Source of the DNA: Bacteroidota bacterium
GTDB taxonomy: Bacteria; Bacteroidota; Bacteroidia; Flavobacteriales; Flavobacteriaceae
Direction: 5' to 3'
DNA length: 64,000 bases
NCBI GenBank assembly: GCA_023387965.1
Contig: JAEWHE010000033.1
Span: forward strand, 1 to 64,000
Numbering within the stretch: the first letter of the stretch is position 1; every line of letters begins with the position of its first letter. Below the pieces are notes generated by a model. The model did not search any database, was not told where the DNA came from, and worked only from the letters and a program-made list of their open reading frames with translations. This document shows positions 44,275 through 53,211 of this stretch, one piece after another. The position numbers were made by a program, and so were the translations under genes.

Positions 44275-46983
44275 ATGAAAGACGAAGAAGACGACAACAT
44301 TATACCAAACGAAGACAAAAATAACGGCCAAAACGAATCGTTTGAAAATAAAAATGACGAAGGATTTGAGGATGAAATCAGACTTTCTTCCGGTGATCAT
44401 TTTTATGAAAACAACGAAAACCCAGACGATACCATTACCAAAGTTACCGGAATGTACAAAGACTGGTTTTTGGACTATGCTTCGTATGTAATTCTCGAAC
44501 GTGCCGTTCCTGCAATTGAAGACGGTTTCAAGCCAGTTCAGCGACGCATCATGCATTCTATGAAAGAATTGGATGATGGTCGTTACAACAAAGTGGCAAA
44601 TATTGTGGGACATACCATGCAATATCATCCTCACGGAGATGCCAGTATTGGTGATGCAATTGTGCAAATTGGTCAAAAAGATTTGCTCATTGACATGCAG
44701 GGAAACTGGGGAAATATTCTTACAGGAGATGGTGCTGCAGCTTCCCGTTATATCGAAGCCAGAATTTCCAAGTTAGGACACGATATTTTATATTCTCCAA
44801 AAATTACTGAATGGGGTGTTTCGTATGACGGAAGACGGGCAGAACCTGTAAATCTTCCGGTGAAATTTCCTTTGCTTTTGGCACAAGGAGGCGAGGGGAT
44901 TGCCGTTGGGCTTTCTACCAAAATTTTACCGCATAATTTTAATGAGTTGATTGATGCTTCCATTAAAATTTTAAAAAACAAACCGTTTACACTTTATCCA
45001 GATTTTCCAACTGCCGGAATTGCCGACGTTTCCAATTATAACGACGGACTTCGAGGTGGTCGTGTTCGGGTTCGAGCGAAAATTAACCAGCTAGACAAGC
45101 AAACGCTTACCATCACGCAAATTCCTTTTTCTACCAATACCAGTTCATTGATTGACAGTATTTTAAAAGCAAATGAAAAGGGAAAGATTAAAATAAAAAA
45201 AATTGAAGACAATACCGCTGCCGAAGTTGAAATTTTAATTCACCTTCCGGCTGGTGTTTCGCCAGATAAAACCATCGATGCTTTGTATGCTTTCACGGCT
45301 TGCGAAACTTCGATTGCTCCATTGGGCTGCGTGATTCAGGATAACAGACCTTTGTTTATCGGGGTCTCGGATATGTTGAAAATTTCTACCAATAGAACGG
45401 TAGGTTTGCTCAAACGTGAACTAGAAATTCAGCTGGAAGAATTGGAAAACAAGTGGCATTTTTCGACTTTAGAAAAAATCTTCATTCGTGAAGAGATGTA
45501 TATTGATTTCAAATTGTATTCGGATAGAGAATCTTTGTACCAATATTTATACAAAAGATTTAAACCGTTTCAATCGATTTTGGTTAGGGAAATTAATGAC
45601 GATGATTTGCAAAAGCTTACGCAAATTCCGATGATTCGTATTACCCGTTTTGATTCTGATAAAGCAGATGACGCCATTGCCAAGCTCGAAGCGGAAATGG
45701 AAGAAGTGAAAAATTATTTGGACAACCTGATTGATTTTGCGATAGCATTTTTCCAAAAATTAAAAGAGAAATTCGGGAAAGGTCGCGAACGTCAAACGGA
45801 ATTGAGAAGTTTTGATACCATTGAAGCTACAAAAGTAGTTTTACGAAATACCAAACTTTACGTCAATAAAGAAGAAGGTTTCTTCGGAACTGGATTGAAA
45901 AAAGACGAATATGTTGCCGATTGTTCGGACATTGATGATGTGATTGTTTTCCTGCGTGACGGAAAAATGATGGTTTCTAAAGTGGACGAAAAGAAATTTG
46001 TAGGCAAAGACATCATTCACATTGCAATTTTCGATAAAAACGATAAACGAACCATTTACAACATGATTTACCGCGATGGTAAAAATGGTTCTACTTTCAT
46101 CAAACGTTTCAATGTTTCCGGAATCACCCGCGATAAATTCTACGATTTAACGCAGGAAAAACCAGGTTCGATGGTTACTTATTTTTCCGCAAATCCTAAC
46201 GGTGAAGCAGAAACCGTAACTATTTTACTTCGTCAGGTTGGAAGTGTGAAAAAACTGAAATGGGATTTGGATTTTGCCGATATTGCGATCAAAGGTCGTG
46301 CTTCGCGAGGAAATACCGTCACAAAATATCCGTTGAAAAAAATCGAACTTAAAGAAAAGGGAATTTCCACTTTACGTCCGAGAAAAGTTTGGTTTGACGA
46401 TACCGTTCAACGACTGAACGTGGATGGAAGAGGAGAACTTTTGGGAGAATTTCGTCCAAATGATCGGGTTTTAATTATTTCGCAAAGCGGAAAAGTGAAA
46501 ACCATCGTACCGGAATTAACCACACATTTCGACGAAGATATGATTGTGTTGGAAAAATGGAAACCGAAAAAACCCATTTCTGCGATTTATTTTGATGGCG
46601 AAAAAGACCGTTATTTTGTCAAAAGATTTTTGGTAGAAAACGAAAACAAAGAAGAAATTTTCATCACCGAAAATCCAAAATCTCAGTTAGAAATTGTTTC
46701 TACAGACTACCGTCCGGTTGCTGAAGTTATTTTTGCGAAAGCAAAAGGAATCCAAAAAGAAAACCAAACGGTAAATTTCGAAGAATTTATTGCCGTGAAA
46801 GGGATCAAAGCACTTGGAAATCAGTTAACTACGGATAAAATTAAACAAATTAATCTGTTAGAATCTTTGCCTTACGAAGAAGAAATTGAGGAAGAACCAG
46901 CAAGACCTTCGTCTTCAGGAATTGAAGATTCCGGCGACGTTAACTCTGATGACGACGGACAAATAACCATGAGTTTGGATTGA
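44275..46983 (+). CDS. parC: DNA topoisomerase IV subunit A
   Basis: The 902-residue protein has an acidic N-terminal tail (about 55 residues). Then comes the breakage-reunion domain with YASYVILERAVPAIEDGFKP, VGHTMQYHPHGDAS and the catalytic tyrosine in AASRYIEARIS (Tyr159). A C-terminal domain with pinwheel-like repeats follows (from about 500). It makes the double-strand break for strand passage with ParE. The start ATG lies inside repeat-derived sequence. The acidic extensions at both ends are usual in this group. Confidence 0.93.
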   Translation: MKDEEDDNIIPNEDKNNGQNESFENKNDEGFEDEIRLSSGDHFYENNENPDDTITKVTGMYKDWFLDYASYVILERAVPAIEDGFKPVQRRIMHSMKELDDGRYNKVANIVGHTMQYHPHGDASIGDAIVQIGQKDLLIDMQGNWGNILTGDGAAASRYIEARISKLGHDILYSPKITEWGVSYDGRRAEPVNLPVKFPLLLAQGGEGIAVGLSTKILPHNFNELIDASIKILKNKPFTLYPDFPTAGIADVSNYNDGLRGGRVRVRAKINQLDKQTLTITQIPFSTNTSSLIDSILKANEKGKIKIKKIEDNTAAEVEILIHLPAGVSPDKTIDALYAFTACETSIAPLGCVIQDNRPLFIGVSDMLKISTNRTVGLLKRELEIQLEELENKWHFSTLEKIFIREEMYIDFKLYSDRESLYQYLYKRFKPFQSILVREINDDDLQKLTQIPMIRITRFDSDKADDAIAKLEAEMEEVKNYLDNLIDFAIAFFQKLKEKFGKGRERQTELRSFDTIEATKVVLRNTKLYVNKEEGFFGTGLKKDEYVADCSDIDDVIVFLRDGKMMVSKVDEKKFVGKDIIHIAIFDKNDKRTIYNMIYRDGKNGSTFIKRFNVSGITRDKFYDLTQEKPGSMVTYFSANPNGEAETVTILLRQVGSVKKLKWDLDFADIAIKGRASRGNTVTKYPLKKIELKEKGISTLRPRKVWFDDTVQRLNVDGRGELLGEFRPNDRVLIISQSGKVKTIVPELTTHFDEDMIVLEKWKPKKPISAIYFDGEKDRYFVKRFLVENENKEEIFITENPKSQLEIVSTDYRPVAEVIFAKAKGIQKENQTVNFEEFIAVKGIKALGNQLTTDKIKQINLLESLPYEEEIEEEPARPSSSGIEDSGDVNSDDDGQITMSLD

Positions 46984-47009
46984 TTTTTGGTGATAAACTA
47001 ATAGGAAAC

Positions 47010-47420
47010 ATGGAAAATTCATTCATAAAAATCGCACAATATACCTACTCAAGTGAAGCAATTATCGTGAAAGGAAAATTAGAAGCGGAAGGCATAGAAG
47101 TTTTTTTGCGTGATAATTTTACAATCGATACAGATCCTATGGTGAGCAACGCAATTGGTGGTGTCAAACTTTTTGTGAATGAATCTGACTATGAAAATGC
47201 GACAAAAATTTTATCCGAAATTAGCGGAGTTTCTTTGGACGATAGCGGAAAGCCGATCGAATGTCCGCATTGTGGTGCTCAAAAAGCACAACTTTTTACC
47301 AGCATAACCGATTTCAAATCTCTGGTTTCCTTCATTGTTTCTATGTTTTTTGTCGTCCTTCCGTTTTACACAAAATACAGATACCGATGCGAAAATTGCA
47401 ATAAAGAATTTTCATCGTAA
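47010..47420 (+). CDS. DUF2007-domain protein with zinc-ribbon-like C-terminus
   Basis: ATG 47010 gives 136 residues. The longer frame would overlap the end of parC. Residues about 1-75 match the DUF2007 pattern (SEAIIVKGKLEAEGIEVFL, then AIGGVKLFVNESDYENA), a small ferredoxin-like fold of unknown role. Then come CPHCG, one hydrophobic segment (about 105-122), and CENCN, so the two CxxC pairs could bind zinc on either side of a membrane segment. It is close to parC and probably co-transcribed. Confidence 0.75.
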   Translation: MENSFIKIAQYTYSSEAIIVKGKLEAEGIEVFLRDNFTIDTDPMVSNAIGGVKLFVNESDYENATKILSEISGVSLDDSGKPIECPHCGAQKAQLFTSITDFKSLVSFIVSMFFVVLPFYTKYRYRCENCNKEFSS

Positions 47421-47426
47421 AAAACG

Positions 47427-47522
47427 CCACGAATTCACGAATTAAAATTCCAATCAGTTAATCAGTGGATAAAAAATAATTCGTGCATTCGTGGGAACAA
47501 AAAAACCACGAATTCACGAATT
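47427..47522 (+). repeat. CCACGAATTCACGAATT repeat cluster
   Basis: CCACGAATTCACGAATT occurs at 47427-47443 and 47506-47522. An inverted copy AATTCGTGCATTCGTGG lies between (47478-47494). AATCAGT(T/G)AATCAGTGG-like words follow each copy, so the unit is about 80 bp and able to fold. Confidence 0.75.
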
Positions 47523-47582
47523 ATAAATCTAAAAAAATCAGTGAATCAGTGGCAAAAAAATATTTCGAGATTAGCACAAAAA

Positions 47583-48356
47583 CTAACTCACTTTTTTCCG
47601 CATTTTCATGTTCAAAAATTCTACCGCAAGCGAAAAAGCAATCGCAAAATAAAGATAACCTTTTGGAACCGCACCAACGTGTTGTCCGGCCAATTCTGCT
47701 CCCGAAAGATGCATACTTTCTGTGATTAACATAAATCCAATTAAGATTAAAAACGCCAATCCTAAAATTTGAATTGAAGGATTTTTGTTTACAAAAGTTC
47801 CCACCGGAACCGCAAAAAGCATCATTACTCCAACCGAAATTACAACAGCCGTAATCATAATCGGTAACGCACCTTCAATCCCACTGGTCATCCCAACAGC
47901 CGTTAAAATCGAATCCACCGAAAAAATTAAATCAATCAGCAAGATTTGGAAAATCACATTCCCGAAAGATTTTTTCGCCGAAATTTTTAATTCCTTTTCC
48001 TCTTCGCCTTTATGGTCCACTTTTTCGTGAATTTCCTTCGTACTTTTATAGATCAAAAATAATCCTCCCAACAGTAAAATCAAGGCTTGACCTGTGATTT
48101 CGGCCTTTAGGAAACCCCAATCGAAACTAAACCAAGGTTTTTTCATCGCAATCAATAACGTGATCCCAAAAAGGAACGCAATCCGCATGAACATCGCCAA
48201 AAACAATCCAATTCTCGTGGCTTTTTTTCGCTTCTCTTCGGGTAATTTTCCAGTTACAATCGAAATAAAAATAATGTTGTCAATTCCTAAAATAATTTCA
48301 AGAAAAGTCAGTGTTGGCAAGGCAATCCACGCATCCGGGTTTGAGAAAACTTCCAT
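47583..48356 (-). CDS. TerC-family integral membrane protein
   Basis: A 257-residue protein with about seven membrane segments. The TerC signature is in the first segments (ALPTLTFLEIILGIDNIIFI) and again in ILLIDLIFSVDSILTAVGM, where the paired Asp residues are thought to handle metal ions. TerC proteins of this type export manganese or other metals, and some confer tellurite resistance. A charged loop of about 25 residues (KEIHEKVDHKGEEEKELKIS) separates the halves. Confidence 0.88.
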   Translation of the reverse strand: MEVFSNPDAWIALPTLTFLEIILGIDNIIFISIVTGKLPEEKRKKATRIGLFLAMFMRIAFLFGITLLIAMKKPWFSFDWGFLKAEITGQALILLLGGLFLIYKSTKEIHEKVDHKGEEEKELKISAKKSFGNVIFQILLIDLIFSVDSILTAVGMTSGIEGALPIMITAVVISVGVMMLFAVPVGTFVNKNPSIQILGLAFLILIGFMLITESMHLSGAELAGQHVGAVPKGYLYFAIAFSLAVEFLNMKMRKKVS

Positions 48357-48367
48357 TATATCCTATG

Positions 48368-48742
48368 TTATTTAATTTTTGTAACCGTTCCTTTTTGTTT
48401 TTGGCTTTCGCCCAAATTAGAAAATTCAAAGGTATAAGAATTTTCCGTAGTTGATAAAATTTTCATGTGAATCGCCTTTTTTTCCGCCATATTTTTCGGT
48501 CGTAATTTTTCTAACACAAATTCACAATCGTTAATCCACCTCACTGACGACGTGTCGGTTTTTCCCTCGTAAGTGTCAATTTCAATTGAGTCATTTCTCA
48601 CAAAAAACGACTTTTTTTTCACGCCGTTTACTTCATACTCAAACTCAAATTCGCCCGTCTTAAAATCCTGGCATTCACGTTTCACTTCGTAGCAAGACAT
48701 TGTGGTTGCTGCCAAAACCATCATCAGTAACAATTTTTTCAT
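48368..48742 (-). CDS. small lipoprotein of unknown function
   Basis: The 124-residue product starts MKKLLLMMVLAATTMSC (lipid cysteine at 17). The mature part is a compact beta-rich domain (FEFEYEVNGVKKKSFFVRND and YTFEFSNLG). No catalytic motif is seen. It lies 11 bp upstream of the TerC gene on the same strand, probably in one transcript. A perfect 32-bp palindrome lies in front of it. Confidence 0.7.
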   Translation of the reverse strand: MKKLLLMMVLAATTMSCYEVKRECQDFKTGEFEFEYEVNGVKKKSFFVRNDSIEIDTYEGKTDTSSVRWINDCEFVLEKLRPKNMAEKKAIHMKILSTTENSYTFEFSNLGESQKQKGTVTKIK

Positions 48743-48789
48743 GTTTATTTTTTTAAGAAGCCAATCCCGCTTTTCGCTTCAAGTCCTTT

Positions 48790-48821
48790 CAATTACCTAG
48801 GGTTTAAACCCTAGGTAATTG
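48790..48821. repeat. perfect 32-bp palindrome
   Basis: CAATTACCTAGGGTTTAAAC continues into its own reverse complement, ending CCTAGGTAATTG, with no mismatch and no loop. It lies in a gap between two co-directional genes. No long T-run follows on either side. Confidence 0.75.
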
Positions 48822-48859
48822 GAAACCTGAAAATTTTTATCTTTAAATTTTTAAAATTA

Positions 48860-49081
48860 TCATTTCCCAAACATGCTGTTCATAATTTTTCTAATTCCCG
48901 AAAACATTAGGAAAATAGCGGCCAAACTTGCAATGATTCCCATGCCTAAAACTGGAATAAAAAACGGATGCTCTTCGTTTTTAAATGAACTGTGAATCAC
49001 TACTGGTCCTAAAAAAAACAATGGTAATGCCATGGACAAATATAAAATCCCTTTTTGTAAAATTTTTCTATCGGTTTTCAT
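48860..49081 (-). CDS. small two-segment membrane protein, DUF6095-like
   Basis: The 73-residue product has two hydrophobic segments (about 11-30 and 42-63) and a short basic C-terminus. I associate it with the flavobacterial DUF6095 family, typically next to murQ. Its stop-to-start gap to murQ is 2 bp, so the two are almost surely co-transcribed. Function unknown. Confidence 0.7.
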   Translation of the reverse strand: MKTDRKILQKGILYLSMALPLFFLGPVVIHSSFKNEEHPFFIPVLGMGIIASLAAIFLMFSGIRKIMNSMFGK

Positions 49082-49083
49082 GC

Positions 49084-49896
49084 TTACAAATTATAATTTT
49101 CAATTGCATTGCGAACATTGCCGTGTTTTTCCAAAAGCATTTGCGCATTTTCTTCGCTGATGTTCAACTCGTCCATCACCATTTTCACAGCACGACCCAC
49201 TAATTTATGATTGCTTAATTGCATATCCACCATTTTATTTCCTTTCACCTTCCCAAGCTGAATCATTGTTGCTGTGGAAATCATGTTTAAGATTAATTTT
49301 TGTGCGGTTCCAGCTTTCATTCGTGAACTTCCGGTAACAAATTCAGGACCAACGATTACTTCAATGGGAAACTGAGCCGTTTGTGACAACGGACTTCCGG
49401 CATTACAAGAAATACTTCCCGTGGTAATATTATTTTCGTTGCATTTTTTTAAACCGCCGATTACGTAAGGTGTTGTTCCGGAAGCGGCAATGCCAATCAC
49501 CACATCATTTTCATTAATTTTCCATTCCGAAAGATCTTTCCAAGCTTGATTTTCATCGTCTTCGGCAAATTCTACAGCTTTGCGAATGGCCGTGTCGCCT
49601 CCGGCAATAATTCCAATGACCAAATCAAACGGGACACCAAAAGTTGGCGGACATTCTGAAGCATCTACAATTCCTAATCGTCCTGAAGTTCCGGCTCCAA
49701 TGTAAAATAACCGACCGCCTTTTTTCATTTGAGCCACGATTTTTTCCACCAATTTTTCTATTTCTGGTAGCGCTTTTTCAACAGCAAGCGGAACGGTTTG
49801 ATCTTCCTGATTGATGTTTTGCAAAAGTTCTGAAACGGGCATTTTTTCGAGGTGGTTGTATTTAGAGGCTTGTTCTGTGGTTCTGATAAATGTCAT
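49084..49896 (-). CDS. murQ: N-acetylmuramic acid 6-phosphate etherase
   Basis: I start at ATG 49896, since the 14 residues before it do not look conserved. The 270-residue product has a SIS sugar-phosphate domain. It shows the signature YIGAGTSGRLGIVDASECPP (about 70-90) and later GIAASGTTPYVIGGL and VTGSSRMKAGTAQKL. It cleaves the D-lactyl ether of MurNAc-6-phosphate, recycling cell-wall sugar in the cytoplasm. No other recycling genes are near. A dispersed repeat lies just upstream. Confidence 0.93.
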   Translation of the reverse strand: MTFIRTTEQASKYNHLEKMPVSELLQNINQEDQTVPLAVEKALPEIEKLVEKIVAQMKKGGRLFYIGAGTSGRLGIVDASECPPTFGVPFDLVIGIIAGGDTAIRKAVEFAEDDENQAWKDLSEWKINENDVVIGIAASGTTPYVIGGLKKCNENNITTGSISCNAGSPLSQTAQFPIEVIVGPEFVTGSSRMKAGTAQKLILNMISTATMIQLGKVKGNKMVDMQLSNHKLVGRAVKMVMDELNISEENAQMLLEKHGNVRNAIENYNL

Positions 49897-49930
49897 AAAC
49901 GGTGAAAAATTATAACCCCAAATATACGAA

Positions 49931-50074
49931 GTTTGCACGGGTTGCGTGAGCGATAGCAGCGAAAATCCTTTTATTTTTTTGTAAAGCTATAGCTTGGTTA
50001 AGGCAACAGAAAAAAATAAAAGATTGTAGCGATCCCGAAGCTTCGGGACGACCCGTCACAATGGCTACGCCCAA
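49931..50074 (-). repeat. dispersed flavobacterial intergenic repeat, copy B
   Basis: In reverse complement this reads TTGGGCGT, then GGGTCG, CTACAATCTTTTATT, a variable middle, ATAAAAGGATTTTCGCTGC, CGCTCACGCAACCCGTGCAAA. It matches copy A at 42031-42196. It contains a perfect 16-bp palindrome TCCCGAAGCTTCGGGA at 50033-50048. Confidence 0.75.
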
Positions 50075-50090
50075 AATAATAATTTTTTAC

Positions 50091-50921
50091 TTAACTTAAA
50101 AAATAGGCCGACACAATTCCGATGGCAATCATGGCCAATTTGGCAAAGTTAAACTTGTGATTTTCACTGCTTTCGAAAATAATGGTCGAAGAAATATGGA
50201 ATAAAATCCCGATCACTACGGCAGAAATTTCGGTGTAATACTGCTCCAGTTGTGGTGAAAATTCGGACGCAAAAGTTCCCAAAGGTGTCATGAATGCGAA
50301 GGTAATCATGAAGAAAAAGATGGCGGTTTTGTTGAGTTTTGCGTTAAGGAAAAACGACGTTAAAATGACCGCAATTGGCAAGTGGTGAATGGCGATTCCT
50401 AGCGCTAAATCGTTGTGATGACTTACGGGAAAACCTTCTAAAAGCGCGTGAATGCAAAGACTTAAAAATAAAAGCCACGGCATTTTTGTCATTTCGTGAT
50501 GTCCGTGAACGTGTCCGTGTTCGGCTCCTTTTGAGAAAAATTCCAAGATAATTTGGAACAAAATTCCGAGCATGATGTAAACGCCAATTTTTCCAGATTG
50601 ATGGTTGTGTTCGTGACCGTGATTATGTTCTGCGTGATTGTGATGGTCATGATTGTGGTCGTGATCATGGTCGTGATTGGTGTGATCGTGAACGTGAATT
50701 TCAGTGTGAATTTCTGCCACTTGGGTTTCTAAACCGTGGTTATTTGCTGATTCGTAAACTTCTGGTAAAAGATGCATTACCGTGATAGACAGCAAGAAAG
50801 CACCGCTGAATGCCATTAATAGTTTAAGGTTGGTTTTTTTTGTTGGTTTTAAAAATAAGGCTACTGCATAACCTAAAATTACCGACAATAAAGGCAAAAT
50901 ATAATACGATCCTGGAAACAT
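50091..50921 (-). CDS. ZIP-family metal transporter
   Basis: A 276-residue protein with about seven or eight membrane segments. The ZIP pattern of small and His/Glu residues in later segments is visible (CIHALLEGFPVSHHNDLALG, IAIHHLPIAVIL). A long His/Asp/Asn-rich loop (about 85-125) follows the second segment and probably binds zinc. The coding DNA of this loop is a run of CAC/CAT and GAT/AAT codons and hence locally repetitive. It probably moves Zn2+ or similar cations into the cytoplasm. Confidence 0.88.
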   Translation of the reverse strand: MFPGSYYILPLLSVILGYAVALFLKPTKKTNLKLLMAFSGAFLLSITVMHLLPEVYESANNHGLETQVAEIHTEIHVHDHTNHDHDHDHNHDHHNHAEHNHGHEHNHQSGKIGVYIMLGILFQIILEFFSKGAEHGHVHGHHEMTKMPWLLFLSLCIHALLEGFPVSHHNDLALGIAIHHLPIAVILTSFFLNAKLNKTAIFFFMITFAFMTPLGTFASEFSPQLEQYYTEISAVVIGILFHISSTIIFESSENHKFNFAKLAMIAIGIVSAYFLS

Positions 50922-50928
50922 TTTTTAT

Positions 50929-51660
50929 TTATTTAAAAACCATAATGAGGCGTCCGCTCTCATTTTTGTAAAATTTTCTCAACTTGTAATCACCGAAAAT
51001 ATCAAGCAGATAAATGCCGCAATTTTCCATCATTTTTTCAAAATCTTCTAGCGTGATGGCTTTCACTTTTTCGGCGAAATGATAGTTTTCGCCTTTATCA
51101 GTAAACGAAATATCTTTGGTAATATAACCGTCTTGAACGTATCTTTTAATATGAAAATCAATACCTTCCACCGTTTTCACCTCTTCCGGAACCAGATTTT
51201 TAATAACTTGATGAACGTTCATAAAATCAATCACGGCAAAACCGGTTTCGTTTAAACTATCGTGAATAGCTTTAAGCGTTTTTTGATTATCATCCGGATT
51301 CTCGAAGTAACCAAAACTGGTGAAAAGATTGAAAATCGCATCAAATTTTTCTTCCAAAGGCTCACGCATGTCGTGAACAGCAAAATGTAGATTTTCGTTT
51401 TCGAAATTTTTGGCTTCGGCAATGCTGTTTTCAGACAAATCTACTCCGGTAACATCATAACCAATTTGATTGAGGTAAATGGAATGACGACCTCTGCCAC
51501 AGGCCAAATCTAAAATTTTTGCGTTTTCGGGAAGGTTTAAATATTGGGTAATATTTTCCATAAATACTTGTGCTTCTGCATAATCGCGGTCTTTGTAAAG
51601 AATGTGATAATATGGCGTGTTGAACCACGAAGCAAACCAAGGGTTGTTTTCTTTGTGCAT
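50929..51660 (-). CDS. class I SAM-dependent methyltransferase
   Basis: A 243-residue protein with the Rossmann methyltransferase motif I ILDLACGRGRHSIYL (about residues 44-58). The acidic motif II follows at VTGVDLSENSI, with FDAIFNLFTSFGYF at the motif IV position. The substrate is unknown. Its 3' end lies 7 bp before the ZIP gene, so the two may be co-transcribed. It is divergent from the RNA methyltransferase gene at 51740. Confidence 0.88.
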   Translation of the reverse strand: MHKENNPWFASWFNTPYYHILYKDRDYAEAQVFMENITQYLNLPENAKILDLACGRGRHSIYLNQIGYDVTGVDLSENSIAEAKNFENENLHFAVHDMREPLEEKFDAIFNLFTSFGYFENPDDNQKTLKAIHDSLNETGFAVIDFMNVHQVIKNLVPEEVKTVEGIDFHIKRYVQDGYITKDISFTDKGENYHFAEKVKAITLEDFEKMMENCGIYLLDIFGDYKLRKFYKNESGRLIMVFK

Positions 51661-51739
51661 CAGTTTGAATTAAGCCGCAAAATTAGTGTATTTTTGCCGA
51701 ATGTAAATAAATTATTTGCACGCGAAACCACACTTTATC

Positions 51740-52897
51740 ATGGAAAATTTTAAAATGATTGCCAAAACTTTTTTTGGCTTTGAAGAAATATTAGAACAAG
51801 AATTGCTGAGACTTGGAGCACAACAAGTGGAAAAAGGAGTGAGGATGGTTCAGTTTGTGGGTGATAAAGGTTTTATGTACAAATCGAATTTGGCCTTGCG
51901 AACCGCTTTAAAAATTTTAAAACCCATACATAAATTTCGCGCTGGGAACGAAAACGGCTTTTATCACGGCGTTCGAAGCATTGATTGGTCAAAATATTTG
52001 CATTCGAGTAAAACCTTTGTGATTGACGCTACCGTTCATTCCGATTTTTTTCGTCATTCGCAATTTGTGGCGCAAAAAGCAAAAGACGCTATTGTAGATC
52101 AGTTTCGTGACAAGTTTGGTTCTCGACCAAGCATTGACAAAGATTATCCGGATTTGCGAATCAATATCCACATTGATCGTGATCAAATTACCGTTTCGTT
52201 AGATACTTCGGGGGCTTCTTTACATCATCGTGGTTATAAAACCGCAACAAATATTGCTCCAATAAACGAAGTTTTGGCAGCAGGAATTTTGTTGCTTTCG
52301 GGTTGGGACGGACAAAGTGATTTTTTAGATCCAATGTGTGGTTCCGGAACATTTTTGGCGGAAGCCGCAATGATTGCTTGTAACATTCCAGCTAATATTA
52401 ATAGACGAGAATTTGCTTTTGAAAAATGGAATGACTGGGAGAATGAATTATTTGATAAAGTTACTGATTCACTGTTGAATAAAACGCGTGACTTCAACTA
52501 TTCAATTAAGGGTTTTGACAAATCTCCATCTGCGGTTTTGAAGGCAAAAGATAACGTGAAAAATGCCAATTTAGAAGAATATATTTCAGTTTCTGAAAAT
52601 AATTTTTTCCAAAGCGAAAAACAATCCGAAGGCAAATTACACATCGTTTTCAATCCACCTTATGGCGAAAGACTAGATATTGAAATGGAGCGTTTTTACA
52701 AAAATATTGGCGATACTTTGAAACAAAATTATCCCGGAACAAACGCATGGTTTATCACCGCAAATCTTGAAGCCTTAAAATTTGTAGGCTTGAAACCTTC
52801 CCGAAAAATCAAATTGTTTAACGGTAGTTTAGAATCTCGTTTGGTAAAATACGAAATGTACGAAGGTTCAAAAAGAGCAAAGTTTCAGGAGTCGTAG
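51740..52897 (+). CDS. RlmL-type 23S rRNA guanine-N2 methyltransferase family protein
   Basis: ATG 51740 gives 385 residues. The N-terminal half holds a THUMP RNA-binding domain (MIAKTFFGFEEILEQELLRL to about 160). The C-terminal half is a Rossmann methyltransferase with LDPMCGSGTFLAEAAMIA and the catalytic NPPYGERL motif, typical of N2-guanine methylation. The length fits the single-activity RlmL half without the RlmK domain. Confidence 0.88.
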   Translation: MENFKMIAKTFFGFEEILEQELLRLGAQQVEKGVRMVQFVGDKGFMYKSNLALRTALKILKPIHKFRAGNENGFYHGVRSIDWSKYLHSSKTFVIDATVHSDFFRHSQFVAQKAKDAIVDQFRDKFGSRPSIDKDYPDLRINIHIDRDQITVSLDTSGASLHHRGYKTATNIAPINEVLAAGILLLSGWDGQSDFLDPMCGSGTFLAEAAMIACNIPANINRREFAFEKWNDWENELFDKVTDSLLNKTRDFNYSIKGFDKSPSAVLKAKDNVKNANLEEYISVSENNFFQSEKQSEGKLHIVFNPPYGERLDIEMERFYKNIGDTLKQNYPGTNAWFITANLEALKFVGLKPSRKIKLFNGSLESRLVKYEMYEGSKRAKFQES

Positions 52898-52944
52898 CAT
52901 TACATTTTAAAGAAAATTAAATTATAAAAATAAATTCAAAAAAA

Positions 52945-53178
52945 ATGAGTTTAAAAACTAGAGCTTTCGTGTATCAATTGTTGTGTTTTGCAGCATTGTT
53001 CATCCTTTTCAGATTTTTAATTGACGCTTTTACTAATTTGACCGGATTTTGGATTCCGTTGACAGCGTTTGTAGTTGCTACAATCTTGGCGCCACAATTT
53101 CAAGCGATTAGAACCAACGAAGGCGAAAAATTATTCATGAAATGGATTTTTATGAAAGGCATCAAACAAATTAAGTAA
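52945..53178 (+). CDS. small membrane protein
   Basis: The 77-residue product has two hydrophobic segments (about 9-30 and 33-52) and a basic C-terminal tail. There is no motif that I recognise. It lies 47 bp after the rRNA methyltransferase gene and ends a few bases before a strong terminator, which supports it as a real gene. Confidence 0.65.
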   Translation: MSLKTRAFVYQLLCFAALFILFRFLIDAFTNLTGFWIPLTAFVVATILAPQFQAIRTNEGEKLFMKWIFMKGIKQIK

Positions 53179-53181
53179 CAA

Positions 53182-53210
53182 AAAAGCGGAACCAAATTGA
53201 TTCCGCTTTT
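53182..53210. terminator. bidirectional terminator hairpin
   Basis: AAAAGCGGAA (53182-53191) and TTCCGCTTTT (53201-53210) form a perfect 10-bp stem with a 9-base loop between convergent genes. Confidence 0.9.
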
Positions 53211-53211
53211 T

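Noticed and set aside
44173..44676. Long minus-strand frame over the start of parC
   Set aside because: It is the antisense shadow of parC, which has clear topoisomerase motifs.
50560..50700. Repetitive CAT/CAC-GAT sequence inside the ZIP gene
   Set aside because: It encodes the His-rich metal-binding loop usual in ZIP transporters, so it is not an independent repeat element.
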